From the NCBI RefSeq assembly GCF_010500615.1, contig NZ_JAAGNX010000002.1:45990-109989 (forward strand): DNA of 64,000 nucleotides. The letters run 5' to 3'. Positions 35,198-43,628 of this stretch are shown one piece after another. The stretch comes from Oceanipulchritudo coccoides. GTDB lineage: Bacteria; Verrucomicrobiota; Verrucomicrobiia; Opitutales; Oceanipulchritudinaceae. The notes beneath the pieces were generated by a model. That model had not been told where the DNA came from, searched no databases, and worked only from the letters and a program-made list of their open reading frames with translations. Positions within the stretch are counted from its first letter, which is position 1. Each line of letters opens with the position of its first letter. Position numbers and translations under genes: made by a program.

Positions 35198-38197
35198 ATG
35201 TCACAAGGTCAATCCAACCCGCTTCCATTTAACCCGGAAAGCCTTCCGCGCGAAACTCTCCGCCATTATATCTCCGCCTCGGAGGGCGATATCAAGGCAA
35301 TGCTTGATAAGGTCGGCGCAGATTCACTCGAGGCGCTTTATCAGCATATACCCGGCAACTGCCTTTTTCCCGAAGCCCCTGATCTTCCTGAAGAGCTCTC
35401 CTATGAGGAACTCCAGTCCAGACTGGTTGAGCTGGCCGCGGAAAACCGGCCTTGCGAGTCCTACATTGGGGACGGGCTTCCGAACTATGCAGTGATGCCT
35501 GTCGTGGACCCAGTCTGCGCCATTCGCAACCTGACGACCGCCTATACACCATACCAGCCGGAACGCTCCCAAGGCACTTTGACCACCCACTGGATCTACC
35601 AATGCATGATGAGCCAATTGACGGGCTTTGAGGCCATCAACAGCTCCCTGTACGAGCGTTCCACGGCGACCTTTGAAGCCATGGCAACGGCAGTCCGCGT
35701 AAGCCGGAAGGCCGACCAGATCATCATTTCCGAAGGCATCTACCCGGGAGACCGTGAGGTCATTGAAACCCTTCTTCCCGGAACCGGCATCCAAGTAAAA
35801 TGGGTCCCGCTCGATCGTGCGACGGGCCGGACAGACCTTTCCCTGATGCGGGCAGCCCTTGAGGAGGGCGCAGAAGCTGTGGCGGGGATTGTTTTTCCGC
35901 AGGTGAACTGTCTGGGACTCCTTGAGGATGTGGATGCGCTGGCTGACCTGACGCTCGCATCCAAGACCAAGAGCATCGCTGTGATTGATCCGGCGCTTCT
36001 CGGGACAGGCGGCCTCAAGCCGCCTACCGAGTACGGGCAGAAGGGGGTAGACATGATTGTCGGCGAGGCTCAGCACCTTGCCATCGGGCCCAACTTCGGG
36101 GGACCGGGACTCGGGCTTTTCGGGGTCCGCCACAACGAGGAGAACAAGAACACAATCCGGCAGACACCTGGGCGCTATGTTGGCAAGGCCAAGGATATTT
36201 CCGGCAGGGATTGCCTTGTCATGGTGCTGAGCACCCGTGAACAGCACATTCGAAAGGACAAGGCGACTTCCAACATCTGTTCAAACCAGGCCTTTCTCGC
36301 AACAATTGCCGGTGCCGCCATCCTCTCTCGCGGGGAATCCGGCATGCAAAAAGCTTTTTCAAAGGCCCGTGAGCAGGCACTTGAGGCAGTGGAAAAACTG
36401 AGCCGCCTCAAGGGCATCCAGTTGGCCTTCCCTGAATCGACGTTTGTGAATGAAATCCTGCTCTCCGTGGATGGGTCAGTTCCCGAACTGATTGAAGCCG
36501 CCCGGCAGGCATCAATTCATCTCGGGGTGGACATTTCCGACAGGATTGAAGGCAAGGGTTCACTGCTGAAAATGTCCTTCAGTGACCGGGAAATGGATTT
36601 GGACCGCCTGTTACCCGTTTTCGAGCAGTGTGGGTATGTCGCCGAAAAGGAATCCGCATTCATAAGCGATTTGGCCACCTCCGATTTGCGCAGCGGCGCT
36701 CTTGGCCTTCCGGAAATGGAAGACGAAGAGATCATCAAGTATTACCAGTCTCTCGGTGAACTGAACGTCAGCCCGGACGACGCCTGCTACCCGCTCGGGT
36801 CCTGCACGATGAAGTACAACCCCTTTATCAATGACTGGGCAGCCAGCCTTCCGGGATTTACTGATATTCACCCGCAGGCTCCACTCGAGGATGCACAGGG
36901 ATCGCTGCATCTCCTTTACGAGATTCAGGAATGGTTCAAGGAAATCACTGGCCTTGCCGGAATCACTACCCAACCGGTGGCCGGCGCGCAAGGGGAACTG
37001 GTCGGGATCAAGCTCTTTCAGGCATACCACGAGGACCGCGGTGAAGGACATCGCGATGTGATTCTCATTCCCGCCTCCGCCCACGGTACCAATTTTGCCA
37101 CTGCCGTCATGGCGGGCTATCGCACCAAAAAAGTGGATGGCCTGCAGACCGGTATTGTCCTCCTGGAAAGCGCTCCCGACGGATCGATTGATATGGAGGA
37201 TTTTCGCGCGAAGGTGGAGATCTACAAAGACCGTCTGGCGGGCGTGATGATCACCAACCCGAACACTTGCGGTATCTTTGAGACCTGTTTTGCCGAGATT
37301 TCCAAGCTGGTTCATGACGCCGGGGGACTTGTCTACATGGACGGAGCGAACATGAACGCCATCGCCGGATGGTGCGACCTCGGTGCCATGGGCGTCGATG
37401 CGGTGCACAACAACTTACACAAGACTTGGACCATTCCACATGGCGGAGGCGGTCCGGGCGATGCCATTGTCGGTGTGAGCGAACGGCTTGTTCCCTTCCT
37501 GCCCGGTTTTCAAATCGAGAAACGGGAGGGTGCTTATGTGCCGGTTCGTACCCCGAAGAGCATTGGAAGTTTTCACCGGCACTGGGGCAATTTCGCGCAC
37601 AAGGTGCGCGCCTACACCTACCTCCTGCGGCTGGGAAAAGAAGGTGTCCGTCGCATGACAGCGGTCGCCGTCTTGAGTGCACGATACTGCTTTGAACAGC
37701 TTCGTGAAGCGTTTCCTACCCTCCCGGCGGATGCAGTGGCAACCCCGCGCATGCATGAATTCATCCTGACTCTTTCCGAGGAGGACTTTGTCCGTCTGGA
37801 GCAGGTCGGGGTCCCGCGCGCACTTGTCATCACCCGGGTTGGAAAGCTCTTCCTGGACTTTGGTTTCCACGCCCCGACAGTTGCCTGGCCGGAGACCTTT
37901 GGGCTCATGATCGAACCGACCGAGAGCTACTCGAAGAGTGAACTGGACCGGTTCTGTGAAGCGGTTTTAGCCATGCTGGAAATGATCCGCAAACATCCCG
38001 AGGTGCTGGCAAAGGTTCCCCTGTTCACGCCTGTGGACCGGGTGGATGAGGTGGAAGCCAACCGCCACGTCACTCTCAAGGAGTCGCTGACAACACTTCC
38101 AGAGCCCCATCGCAACCGTCTTTCACCAACAGAGATCGGGAAACTCCCGATCTCTGAGGTCTTTGAAAGAATTGTTGAGGCCAGCCGTCAAGGCTGA
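35198..38197 (+). CDS. gcvP: Glycine dehydrogenase (decarboxylating), fused GcvPA-GcvPB
   Basis: P-protein of the glycine cleavage system, 999 residues, decarboxylating glycine with pyridoxal phosphate. The first half resembles GcvPA (FTAYTPYQPE-like TAYTPYQPERSQGTL near 115). The second half resembles GcvPB (LPEMEDEEIIKYYQSL and YPLGSCTMKYNP), with the PLP lysine Lys742 in NNLHKTWTIPHGGGGPG. The frame is open upstream to 34949, but that part overlaps nth antisense and has no P-protein similarity; MSQGQSNPLPFN at 35198 is the sensible start. The H- and T-protein genes are not adjacent. Confidence 0.94.
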   Translation: MSQGQSNPLPFNPESLPRETLRHYISASEGDIKAMLDKVGADSLEALYQHIPGNCLFPEAPDLPEELSYEELQSRLVELAAENRPCESYIGDGLPNYAVMPVVDPVCAIRNLTTAYTPYQPERSQGTLTTHWIYQCMMSQLTGFEAINSSLYERSTATFEAMATAVRVSRKADQIIISEGIYPGDREVIETLLPGTGIQVKWVPLDRATGRTDLSLMRAALEEGAEAVAGIVFPQVNCLGLLEDVDALADLTLASKTKSIAVIDPALLGTGGLKPPTEYGQKGVDMIVGEAQHLAIGPNFGGPGLGLFGVRHNEENKNTIRQTPGRYVGKAKDISGRDCLVMVLSTREQHIRKDKATSNICSNQAFLATIAGAAILSRGESGMQKAFSKAREQALEAVEKLSRLKGIQLAFPESTFVNEILLSVDGSVPELIEAARQASIHLGVDISDRIEGKGSLLKMSFSDREMDLDRLLPVFEQCGYVAEKESAFISDLATSDLRSGALGLPEMEDEEIIKYYQSLGELNVSPDDACYPLGSCTMKYNPFINDWAASLPGFTDIHPQAPLEDAQGSLHLLYEIQEWFKEITGLAGITTQPVAGAQGELVGIKLFQAYHEDRGEGHRDVILIPASAHGTNFATAVMAGYRTKKVDGLQTGIVLLESAPDGSIDMEDFRAKVEIYKDRLAGVMITNPNTCGIFETCFAEISKLVHDAGGLVYMDGANMNAIAGWCDLGAMGVDAVHNNLHKTWTIPHGGGGPGDAIVGVSERLVPFLPGFQIEKREGAYVPVRTPKSIGSFHRHWGNFAHKVRAYTYLLRLGKEGVRRMTAVAVLSARYCFEQLREAFPTLPADAVATPRMHEFILTLSEEDFVRLEQVGVPRALVITRVGKLFLDFGFHAPTVAWPETFGLMIEPTESYSKSELDRFCEAVLAMLEMIRKHPEVLAKVPLFTPVDRVDEVEANRHVTLKESLTTLPEPHRNRLSPTEIGKLPISEVFERIVEASRQG
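38130..38156. repeat. Perfect 12-bp hairpin within the 3' end of gcvP
   Basis: CAGAGATCGGGA (38130-38141) and its exact complement (38145-38156) flank a three-base loop, ending 41 bp before the gcvP stop. It is inside coding sequence (TEIGKLPISE) and no T-tract follows. The convergent FecR-like gene ends only 9 bp after gcvP, so the hairpin could serve as a shared transcription barrier or protect the mRNA end. Confidence 0.5.
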
Positions 38198-38206
38198 TCG
38201 GGACGC

Positions 38207-38965
38207 TTAGCCCTTGTCACTCGCCGTCTCGATATCCTCGTATGGGATCTCGATAATGAGCGGCGGGGTCGGGGTCGGAGGTTCCGGCAACACAGCCGAG
38301 CTCATTTCCGAAACGGCTTCACGCAGACCCTGGATATCCTCGGAGGTCATCGAAGCAAGGGCAGCGCCTCCCTGTGTGAGGGCGAAAATGTCCGTGCTTT
38401 CGTAATAAATACCGCGGACAATAATTTCCTCACCGGCAGGGATATTGATTGTCTCGTTCGGCTCAATCAGGGACACCGTCATATTGCTGGTGTCCAGCTT
38501 CGGATCACCGATAAAGTCTACTTCGCCGTCAAGGTTGCGAACCTGCATTGTCCATCCCTGGTCACCAGCGAGATTCTGTACAACGCCAAATACGCCATCC
38601 GTGATACTGGCTGTGCCGACCTTGGTCTTCACATCCAGACGGCAATCGTCCGAAATATCACCCAGAACTTCACCGCGCACCAACTTGACGGCCACTGTCC
38701 CATCACCAAGCAGGGCGAGTTGGACTTCCGTTCCCGGGTAGGCCGTCAACAGGGAGCCTTCACAAAGCGAGAGGATAACCGTTGAATCGTTGGTCTGTAA
38801 AATATCACCTTCAATGAGTTCCTGGCCGACCTCGATATTGTAAATGCCGCCGCGAGTGTAGAGCGCTCCATCCGGCTCTTCGTAAACGACTTCTGCGACA
38901 TTAGCCGCTTGGAGGGCAAAAGGTGCCAGTAAAGTGAAGAGAATTGGTTTAATAAATGTTTTCAT
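38207..38965 (-). CDS. Secreted FecR-domain-like protein
   Basis: A 252-residue exported protein with signal peptide (FIKPILFTLLAPFALQAA). A FecR-like beta domain spans about 45-150: EGDILQTNDSTVILSLCEGS, a LVRGEV turn and KTKVGTASITDGVFGV. A Pro/Thr-rich tail ends in a short acidic segment. FecR domains occur both in anti-sigma systems and in many stand-alone Verrucomicrobial surface proteins; no sigma factor gene is adjacent here, so the second type is more likely. The frame opening at 39205 overlaps the divergent gene; the ATG at 38965 is chosen for the signal peptide. Confidence 0.7.
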   Translation of the reverse strand: MKTFIKPILFTLLAPFALQAANVAEVVYEEPDGALYTRGGIYNIEVGQELIEGDILQTNDSTVILSLCEGSLLTAYPGTEVQLALLGDGTVAVKLVRGEVLGDISDDCRLDVKTKVGTASITDGVFGVVQNLAGDQGWTMQVRNLDGEVDFIGDPKLDTSNMTVSLIEPNETINIPAGEEIIVRGIYYESTDIFALTQGGAALASMTSEDIQGLREAVSEMSSAVLPEPPTPTPPLIIEIPYEDIETASDKG

Positions 38966-39059
38966 GACAGGTTTTTTTACAACTAAGCAGAATATTCCAC
39001 AGTAGAGAAAGGAAATGTAGGTGGATTCCTGAGCCTTGACAAGTCTTAAGCATGAACAG

Positions 39060-39830
39060 ATGCGTGTATGGATGAGAACGGAAAAACCGGTTCGTGTGCA
39101 GAAAGTGATCGCAGACCGCGGATTGGCATCCCGTCGACAGGCTGAAGAGTGGATTGAAGAAGGGCGGGTCACCGTAAACGACCAAATCATCACATTGGGT
39201 GACAAATGCCTTCCCTCACAGGATCAGGTGGCCGTGGATGGAAACCCGATTCCGCGCAGGGAACCCCAGAAGCTGGTCCTGGCGATGAATAAGCCCAAGG
39301 GCGTGACCTGCACAAACAGCGATCCCCACGCCAAACGGACCGTGTTCGACCTGTTGCCAAAGGAGCTCCAGACTGAGAGGCTATTTTGCGTGGGCCGGTT
39401 GGATCTGGAGAGCGAAGGCCTGCTGCTTCTCACCAACGATGGCCAGCTGAAGCAGGAACTCACCCACCCCTCCTTTAATGTGGTGAAACTCTACTCGGTG
39501 GAAATCGACAAACCTCTTCAGCCGAGCGATGTGCCAAAGTTGATCCGCGGGATCAAGTGGGAAGGCGAACCCCTGGCCATCGATAAAGTCTTTCCATCCG
39601 GATTGGGGGGCAAAGAGAACTGGAAGAAGCTTGAAGTGACCCTGCATCACGGGAAAAAGCGTGAAATCCGGCGTTTATTCTATGCTTTCGGGTACGATGT
39701 TAAAAAGTTGCGGCGGTTCCAGATCGGCCAGTATGCCGTGAAGGGAATCCCAAGGGGCGGATTCAGGATCCTTGGCAAACGGGATATCAAACTGCTCTTT
39801 GCCTCGCCGGGAGGCGCCAAACCCACTTGA
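39060..39830 (+). CDS. Pseudouridine synthase, RsuA/RluB/RluE/RluF family
   Basis: Converts a specific uridine of rRNA to pseudouridine. An N-terminal S4 RNA-binding domain (VRVQKVIADRGLASRRQAEEWIEEGRV split over it) is followed by the catalytic domain. That domain has the family motif VGRLDLESEGLLLLTNDG, with the catalytic Asp in GRLD, and the HGKKREIRRLF loop. The length of about 256 residues fits RluB or RluF; the exact target base cannot be told. Starts at 39060 or 39072 (both ATG) are possible; the TTG at 39036 is less likely. Confidence 0.92.
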   Translation: MRVWMRTEKPVRVQKVIADRGLASRRQAEEWIEEGRVTVNDQIITLGDKCLPSQDQVAVDGNPIPRREPQKLVLAMNKPKGVTCTNSDPHAKRTVFDLLPKELQTERLFCVGRLDLESEGLLLLTNDGQLKQELTHPSFNVVKLYSVEIDKPLQPSDVPKLIRGIKWEGEPLAIDKVFPSGLGGKENWKKLEVTLHHGKKREIRRLFYAFGYDVKKLRRFQIGQYAVKGIPRGGFRILGKRDIKLLFASPGGAKPT

Positions 39831-39874
39831 ACTGTCCAGCCCGTAAAATTATTCGATTGAGCCTGCCGGACAGT
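39831..39874. repeat. Short inverted repeat in the gap before the SH3-like gene
   Basis: ACTGTCC (39831-39837) directly after the pseudouridine synthase stop is complementary to GGACAGT (39868-39874), 30 bases apart. It might be a weak hairpin or an operator for the next gene; nothing else is visible in this 67-bp gap. Confidence 0.3.
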
Positions 39875-39897
39875 GTGACCAAACTAATCCCATAACG

Positions 39898-40782
39898 ATG
39901 AAAAAGAAAATTACGCGCACACTTGTCCTGCTAAGTGCGTTTGTCTCCGCAGGGGTGGCGAACGGACAAGGGCTGATTGACCTTTACATGCAACCGGATA
40001 TCCAAGCCGGGAAGGTGGACTCTGTCACCCTTGATGACCCGCGCCTCGGGCAACCCGCTCCGGTAATGGACGATGCCAAGGCCGCGCTTGGCTGGCACTA
40101 TGCAGAGTTTGAAGACAATGTGGATGGATATACGCCCGATGGAAAAATCGGGAAAGACCTCCTGCCGGTCAACGGGGCAATTATCTATGGAGGCCCATCC
40201 ACTGACAGCCCCGTCCTTGGGACCTACCGGGACGGATCCTATATTGAGATTAAGGATACGGGAGCCTGGTGGAAATTCCAGATCCGGATGCGTTATCCCG
40301 TCTATTTTGTCCTCGATTCACCGCCGCCGCTGCCACCAGTAACCGCTGAGGCCGAGGCACCAATCGTGGCTGTTGCCCCGGCGCCAGCTCCCTCAATTGA
40401 ACCGATTCCACTAATGGCCCCAATTCCGGTTATCGAGGAAAGCCCGATTGTGGAGACACAGACACGCGCACCCGCAAGCTCCATGGTCCCACAGGTAGAG
40501 AGGCAGCCATCCTCAGTCACTCCGCCTGATGTCATTGGCCAAAGTTATCAGGGAACTTTCAAACTCTCCAAGAAGGCCTTTGGGCTCTTCAAGCCGAAGT
40601 CGCCCTTTTATCTGGAAAGTCCGGAGGGAAATCGTATTGCCTGGGTGGATACAAGCAAGATTGTCATACCGGGATCATTGAAGACCTACCTAGACAAGGC
40701 GGTCATCATACATGGTGAGCGGGACTTCATGGAGTCCTCGAAGGATTGGATTATCCGGGCCCGCAACATGCGGCTAAAATAA
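39898..40782 (+). CDS. Secreted protein with SH3-like domain and Pro-rich linker
   Basis: A 294-residue exported protein: signal peptide (TRTLVLLSAFVSAGVANG), then a conserved-looking N-terminal segment with LGWHYAEFEDNVDGY. A bacterial SH3-like fold follows (about 85-140, NGAIIYGGPSTDSPVLGTYRDG), then a Pro/Ala/Val-rich linker (about 140-200). The C-terminal beta domain (about 210-294, YQGTFKLSKKAFGLFKPKSPFYLE to VIIHGERDF) looks OB-like. Such layouts suggest a cell-wall or envelope binding role, but I do not recognise a named family. It precedes folD by 19 bp and could share its transcript. Confidence 0.7.
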   Translation: MKKKITRTLVLLSAFVSAGVANGQGLIDLYMQPDIQAGKVDSVTLDDPRLGQPAPVMDDAKAALGWHYAEFEDNVDGYTPDGKIGKDLLPVNGAIIYGGPSTDSPVLGTYRDGSYIEIKDTGAWWKFQIRMRYPVYFVLDSPPPLPPVTAEAEAPIVAVAPAPAPSIEPIPLMAPIPVIEESPIVETQTRAPASSMVPQVERQPSSVTPPDVIGQSYQGTFKLSKKAFGLFKPKSPFYLESPEGNRIAWVDTSKIVIPGSLKTYLDKAVIIHGERDFMESSKDWIIRARNMRLK

Positions 40783-40801
40783 ATTTCCGGCAATCGCACA
40801 G

Positions 40802-41683
40802 ATGGAACTACTCGACGGCAAGAAACTATCACAGGAAATCCTTTCCGAATTAAAGGAAAAACTAGCCGATGCGAAGGGGCCGCCGCCGTGCGTGACCTTT
40901 ATCCGGGTTGGCGAAGATCCGGCTTCGGTCTATTATGTGAATTCAAAGCAGAAAAAGGCCGCCCTTGTCGGGATTGAGAGCCGGTTGAAGACCTTTCCTG
41001 AATCCATAACCCAAGAGCAACTGCTGGAGGAAATCGGATCCCTGAATGCGGATTCATCGGTTCACGGGATCCTTGTTCAGGCTCCCCTGCCCTCACACAT
41101 GGATGAGCGGACGGTTTTCAACTCGGTGGCTCCGGAAAAAGATGTCGACGGCTTTTCGACCAACAATCTGGGACGCTTGGTCCAGGAAGATCCGGAAGCG
41201 TTTGTTGCCTGCACCCCTGCCGGGATCGCGGAAATGATCCGCCGCTACAAAATCAAGACGGAGGGTCGCCACGTTGTTGTCCTCGGTCGCTCACTGATTG
41301 TCGGCAAACCCGCAGCCCTGCTCTTCATGCGCAAGGATCCCTTCGCTAACGCGACCGTCACGGTCTGCCACTCAAGGACACGCAACCTGTCCAACATCAC
41401 ACGGCAAGCAGACATTCTCATCGCGGCCATCGGTCAGGCAAATTTTGTCACGGCAGACATGGTCAGCCCGGGGACGATTGTCGTCGATGTAGGCATCAAC
41501 CGGGTCGATGATCCATCCAGCAAGAAGGGTTACCGGATTGTGGGTGACGTTGATTTTGATGCGGTTGCACCCAAGTGCGACGCTATTTCACCTGTCCCTG
41601 GAGGAGTCGGGCTCATGACCGTGGCAATGCTCATGCACAACACAATGAAAGCATGGGAGCTCAGCCAGAAAAAGAACCACTGA
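40802..41683 (+). CDS. folD: Methylenetetrahydrofolate dehydrogenase/cyclohydrolase
   Basis: Bifunctional cytosolic enzyme of one-carbon metabolism, oxidising 5,10-methylene-THF and hydrolysing methenyl-THF. The 293 residues show the catalytic SVYYVNSKQKKA region (Tyr and Lys), the ILVQAPLPSHM signature, KDVDGFSTNNLG, the NADP-binding VVLGRSLIVGKPAALLF and the closing SPVPGGVGLMTVAMLM. It is in one transcription unit with the kinase gene 5 bp downstream and proC beyond. Confidence 0.97.
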   Translation: MELLDGKKLSQEILSELKEKLADAKGPPPCVTFIRVGEDPASVYYVNSKQKKAALVGIESRLKTFPESITQEQLLEEIGSLNADSSVHGILVQAPLPSHMDERTVFNSVAPEKDVDGFSTNNLGRLVQEDPEAFVACTPAGIAEMIRRYKIKTEGRHVVVLGRSLIVGKPAALLFMRKDPFANATVTVCHSRTRNLSNITRQADILIAAIGQANFVTADMVSPGTIVVDVGINRVDDPSSKKGYRIVGDVDFDAVAPKCDAISPVPGGVGLMTVAMLMHNTMKAWELSQKKNH

Positions 41684-41688
41684 TCGAA

Positions 41689-42831
41689 ATGTCCCGCTCC
41701 AAAATACTCGTCGTCGATGACCAAATCCTGAACATCCGCCTGATCGAGCGTAAGCTTGAGATGATTGATATGGATGTTGTCAGCTGCACTAACGGGCCCG
41801 AGGCAATCCGCCTGGCCACTCAAGAGCGGCCTGATGTGATTTTGCTCGATATCATGATGACGGGCATGAATGGGATTGAGGTCTGCCAGGCCTTGAAAAA
41901 GGCCGAGGAGACACGTGAAATTCCGGTTATTTTCCTGACGGCCCTGGGTACAAGGGAACAAAAGGTACATGGACTTGAGGCAGGCGCTGCCGACTATGTC
42001 ACGAAGCCCTTTGACCTTGATGAAACAGTGGCACGAATCCGGACACAGTTGCGGATTGTCGAGGAGCACCGGGAAAACATCAAACTGACCCGCCAACTGG
42101 AACAATCCCGCAGGCAATCAGCGATCATGCATCTCACGGAGGGCATTGCCCACAACATCAACAACCTTCTGGGAGTGATGCTTGGGTATGTGAACCTCCT
42201 GCAAATGAATTCGGGCAAGCCGGATAGAGTGCTTAACGCCTGTGGCAAGCTTGAGCATGCCATTCAGCGCGTAACGCGTATTGTCCAGCAACTACAGGTA
42301 ATTGGCCAATTCAAATCCCTGCAGAAACAGCCCACTGAACTGGCGCGAATCCTGAAGGGGGCCGTCGCCCGTTTTCATGGTTCCTCCAACACATCTACCA
42401 AGGTGGATGTACGTTCAGATTTTGAGGATGACATGGAATTTTTTACTAACCGTGAGCTGATGGAAGTTTGCATCGAACGCCTGCTGCAAAATGCTTACGA
42501 GAGTTATTTCGCCAATGATGCGGATACAAACCCAAAGATTGGAGAGATCATTCTCGAATCAAAAGAGGTGGAGTTCGAGGGGGCGCCCCACGTACAGGTA
42601 CGCGTCATGGACAGGGGCAAGGGAATTGATGAAAAGATCCGTGACAGCATTTTTGATCCCTTTGTTTCTTCATCATCGGTTATTGGCAAAGGGATGGGAC
42701 TGACCATTGCCCGTCACAGCGTGAGCTGTCTTGGCGGAACAATTGAGGTCATTGACCGGGAGGACGGAGGCACACAGGCAGTCGCCCTATTCCCTCTTGA
42801 ACACGGTCCGGGTGGTGAAAATGAAGCCTAG
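41689..42831 (+). CDS. Receiver-histidine kinase hybrid (REC-HisKA-HATPase), soluble
   Basis: A cytosolic 380-residue protein with an N-terminal receiver (acidic pair Asp10/Asp11, phospho-Asp54 in LLDIMM, Lys in VTKPFD). A coiled linker leads to a histidine kinase with His155 in GIAHNINNLLGVMLG and an ATPase domain (LLQNAYESY N-box, DRGKGIDEKI, IFDPF, GKGMGLTIA). No membrane helix or sensor domain is present, so it probably takes a signal through its receiver from another kinase. The ATG at 41689 was chosen; an upstream frame runs through folD. Its 3' end overlaps proC by 11 bp. Confidence 0.9.
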   Translation: MSRSKILVVDDQILNIRLIERKLEMIDMDVVSCTNGPEAIRLATQERPDVILLDIMMTGMNGIEVCQALKKAEETREIPVIFLTALGTREQKVHGLEAGAADYVTKPFDLDETVARIRTQLRIVEEHRENIKLTRQLEQSRRQSAIMHLTEGIAHNINNLLGVMLGYVNLLQMNSGKPDRVLNACGKLEHAIQRVTRIVQQLQVIGQFKSLQKQPTELARILKGAVARFHGSSNTSTKVDVRSDFEDDMEFFTNRELMEVCIERLLQNAYESYFANDADTNPKIGEIILESKEVEFEGAPHVQVRVMDRGKGIDEKIRDSIFDPFVSSSSVIGKGMGLTIARHSVSCLGGTIEVIDREDGGTQAVALFPLEHGPGGENEA

Positions 42832-43627
42832 GCTAGCCTTCATCGGGGCCGGTCGCATGGCTGGCGCAATGGTCCGCGGACTCCTGAAAACCGGTCCGTG
42901 GAACGCTGAGGATATAGTCTGCACGGGCGCCCGCGACGGGACAGCCGAGGCCCTCTCCGAAGATACGGGTATCCGCTTCACATATGATTGGAAGGTGTTT
43001 TTTAAAGATGCCCAATGGGTCATCCTCGCCTGCAAACCGCAGCAATTGAAGGAACTTCCGGAATCCTTGTCCGAGCTCTCTTCCGGCAGGCGGGTCCTGT
43101 CGATTCTCGCGGGAACCACACTGGGCCGACTCAAGAAAGTCTTTCCCGGAACGGCGAATATTGTCCGTACAATGCCGAACACACCGGGAATGATTGGGGC
43201 TGGTATCAGCGCCTACAGCCCGCTTCATCCAATGAATGAAGAAGATGAACAGGTCGTCCGGGCCATTCTTTCCGCACTCGGTGAAGCTGTTTCCATGGAT
43301 GAACATTTTCTTGATGCCGTAACCGGTGTCAGCGGAAGCGGACCAGCCTATGTGTTCGAGTTTATCGCCGCGCTCCGGGACGGGGGTGTTGCCGCTGGCC
43401 TTGACGAGGCAACCGCATACAAGCTCGCCTTAAAAACGGTTCAAGGGGCGGCGGCTTTGCTGGAGGCAGTTCCGGAAACACCGGAAACGCATCGCAATTG
43501 GGTCTCCTCACCGGGGGGAACAACACTTGCCGGACTGAAGGTCATGGAGGATGCTGGCTTCCGTGGGATTATCAAGGAAACCGTCGCGGCGGCGACTAAG
43601 CGTTCCAAGGAACTCTCAGGGGAATAA
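42821..43627 (+). CDS. proC: Pyrroline-5-carboxylate reductase
   Basis: Last step of proline synthesis: NAD(P)H-dependent reduction of pyrroline-5-carboxylate. The 268 residues start with the Rossmann motif AFIGAGRMAGAMVRGLL and contain VRTMPNTPGMIGAGISAY and the family signature (DAVTGVSGSGPAYVFEFI; SSPGGTTLAGLKVME). The ATG lies inside the end of the kinase gene, so translation is likely coupled. Its stop is one base away from the end of the convergent oxoprolinase gene. Confidence 0.96.
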   Translation: MKPRLAFIGAGRMAGAMVRGLLKTGPWNAEDIVCTGARDGTAEALSEDTGIRFTYDWKVFFKDAQWVILACKPQQLKELPESLSELSSGRRVLSILAGTTLGRLKKVFPGTANIVRTMPNTPGMIGAGISAYSPLHPMNEEDEQVVRAILSALGEAVSMDEHFLDAVTGVSGSGPAYVFEFIAALRDGGVAAGLDEATAYKLALKTVQGAAALLEAVPETPETHRNWVSSPGGTTLAGLKVMEDAGFRGIIKETVAAATKRSKELSGE

Positions 43628-43628
43628 C

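Noticed and set aside
39036..39064. TTGACA that could be a -35 box before the pseudouridine synthase
   Set aside because: No -10-like hexamer at 16-18 bp; it also lies within a few codons of the likely start.
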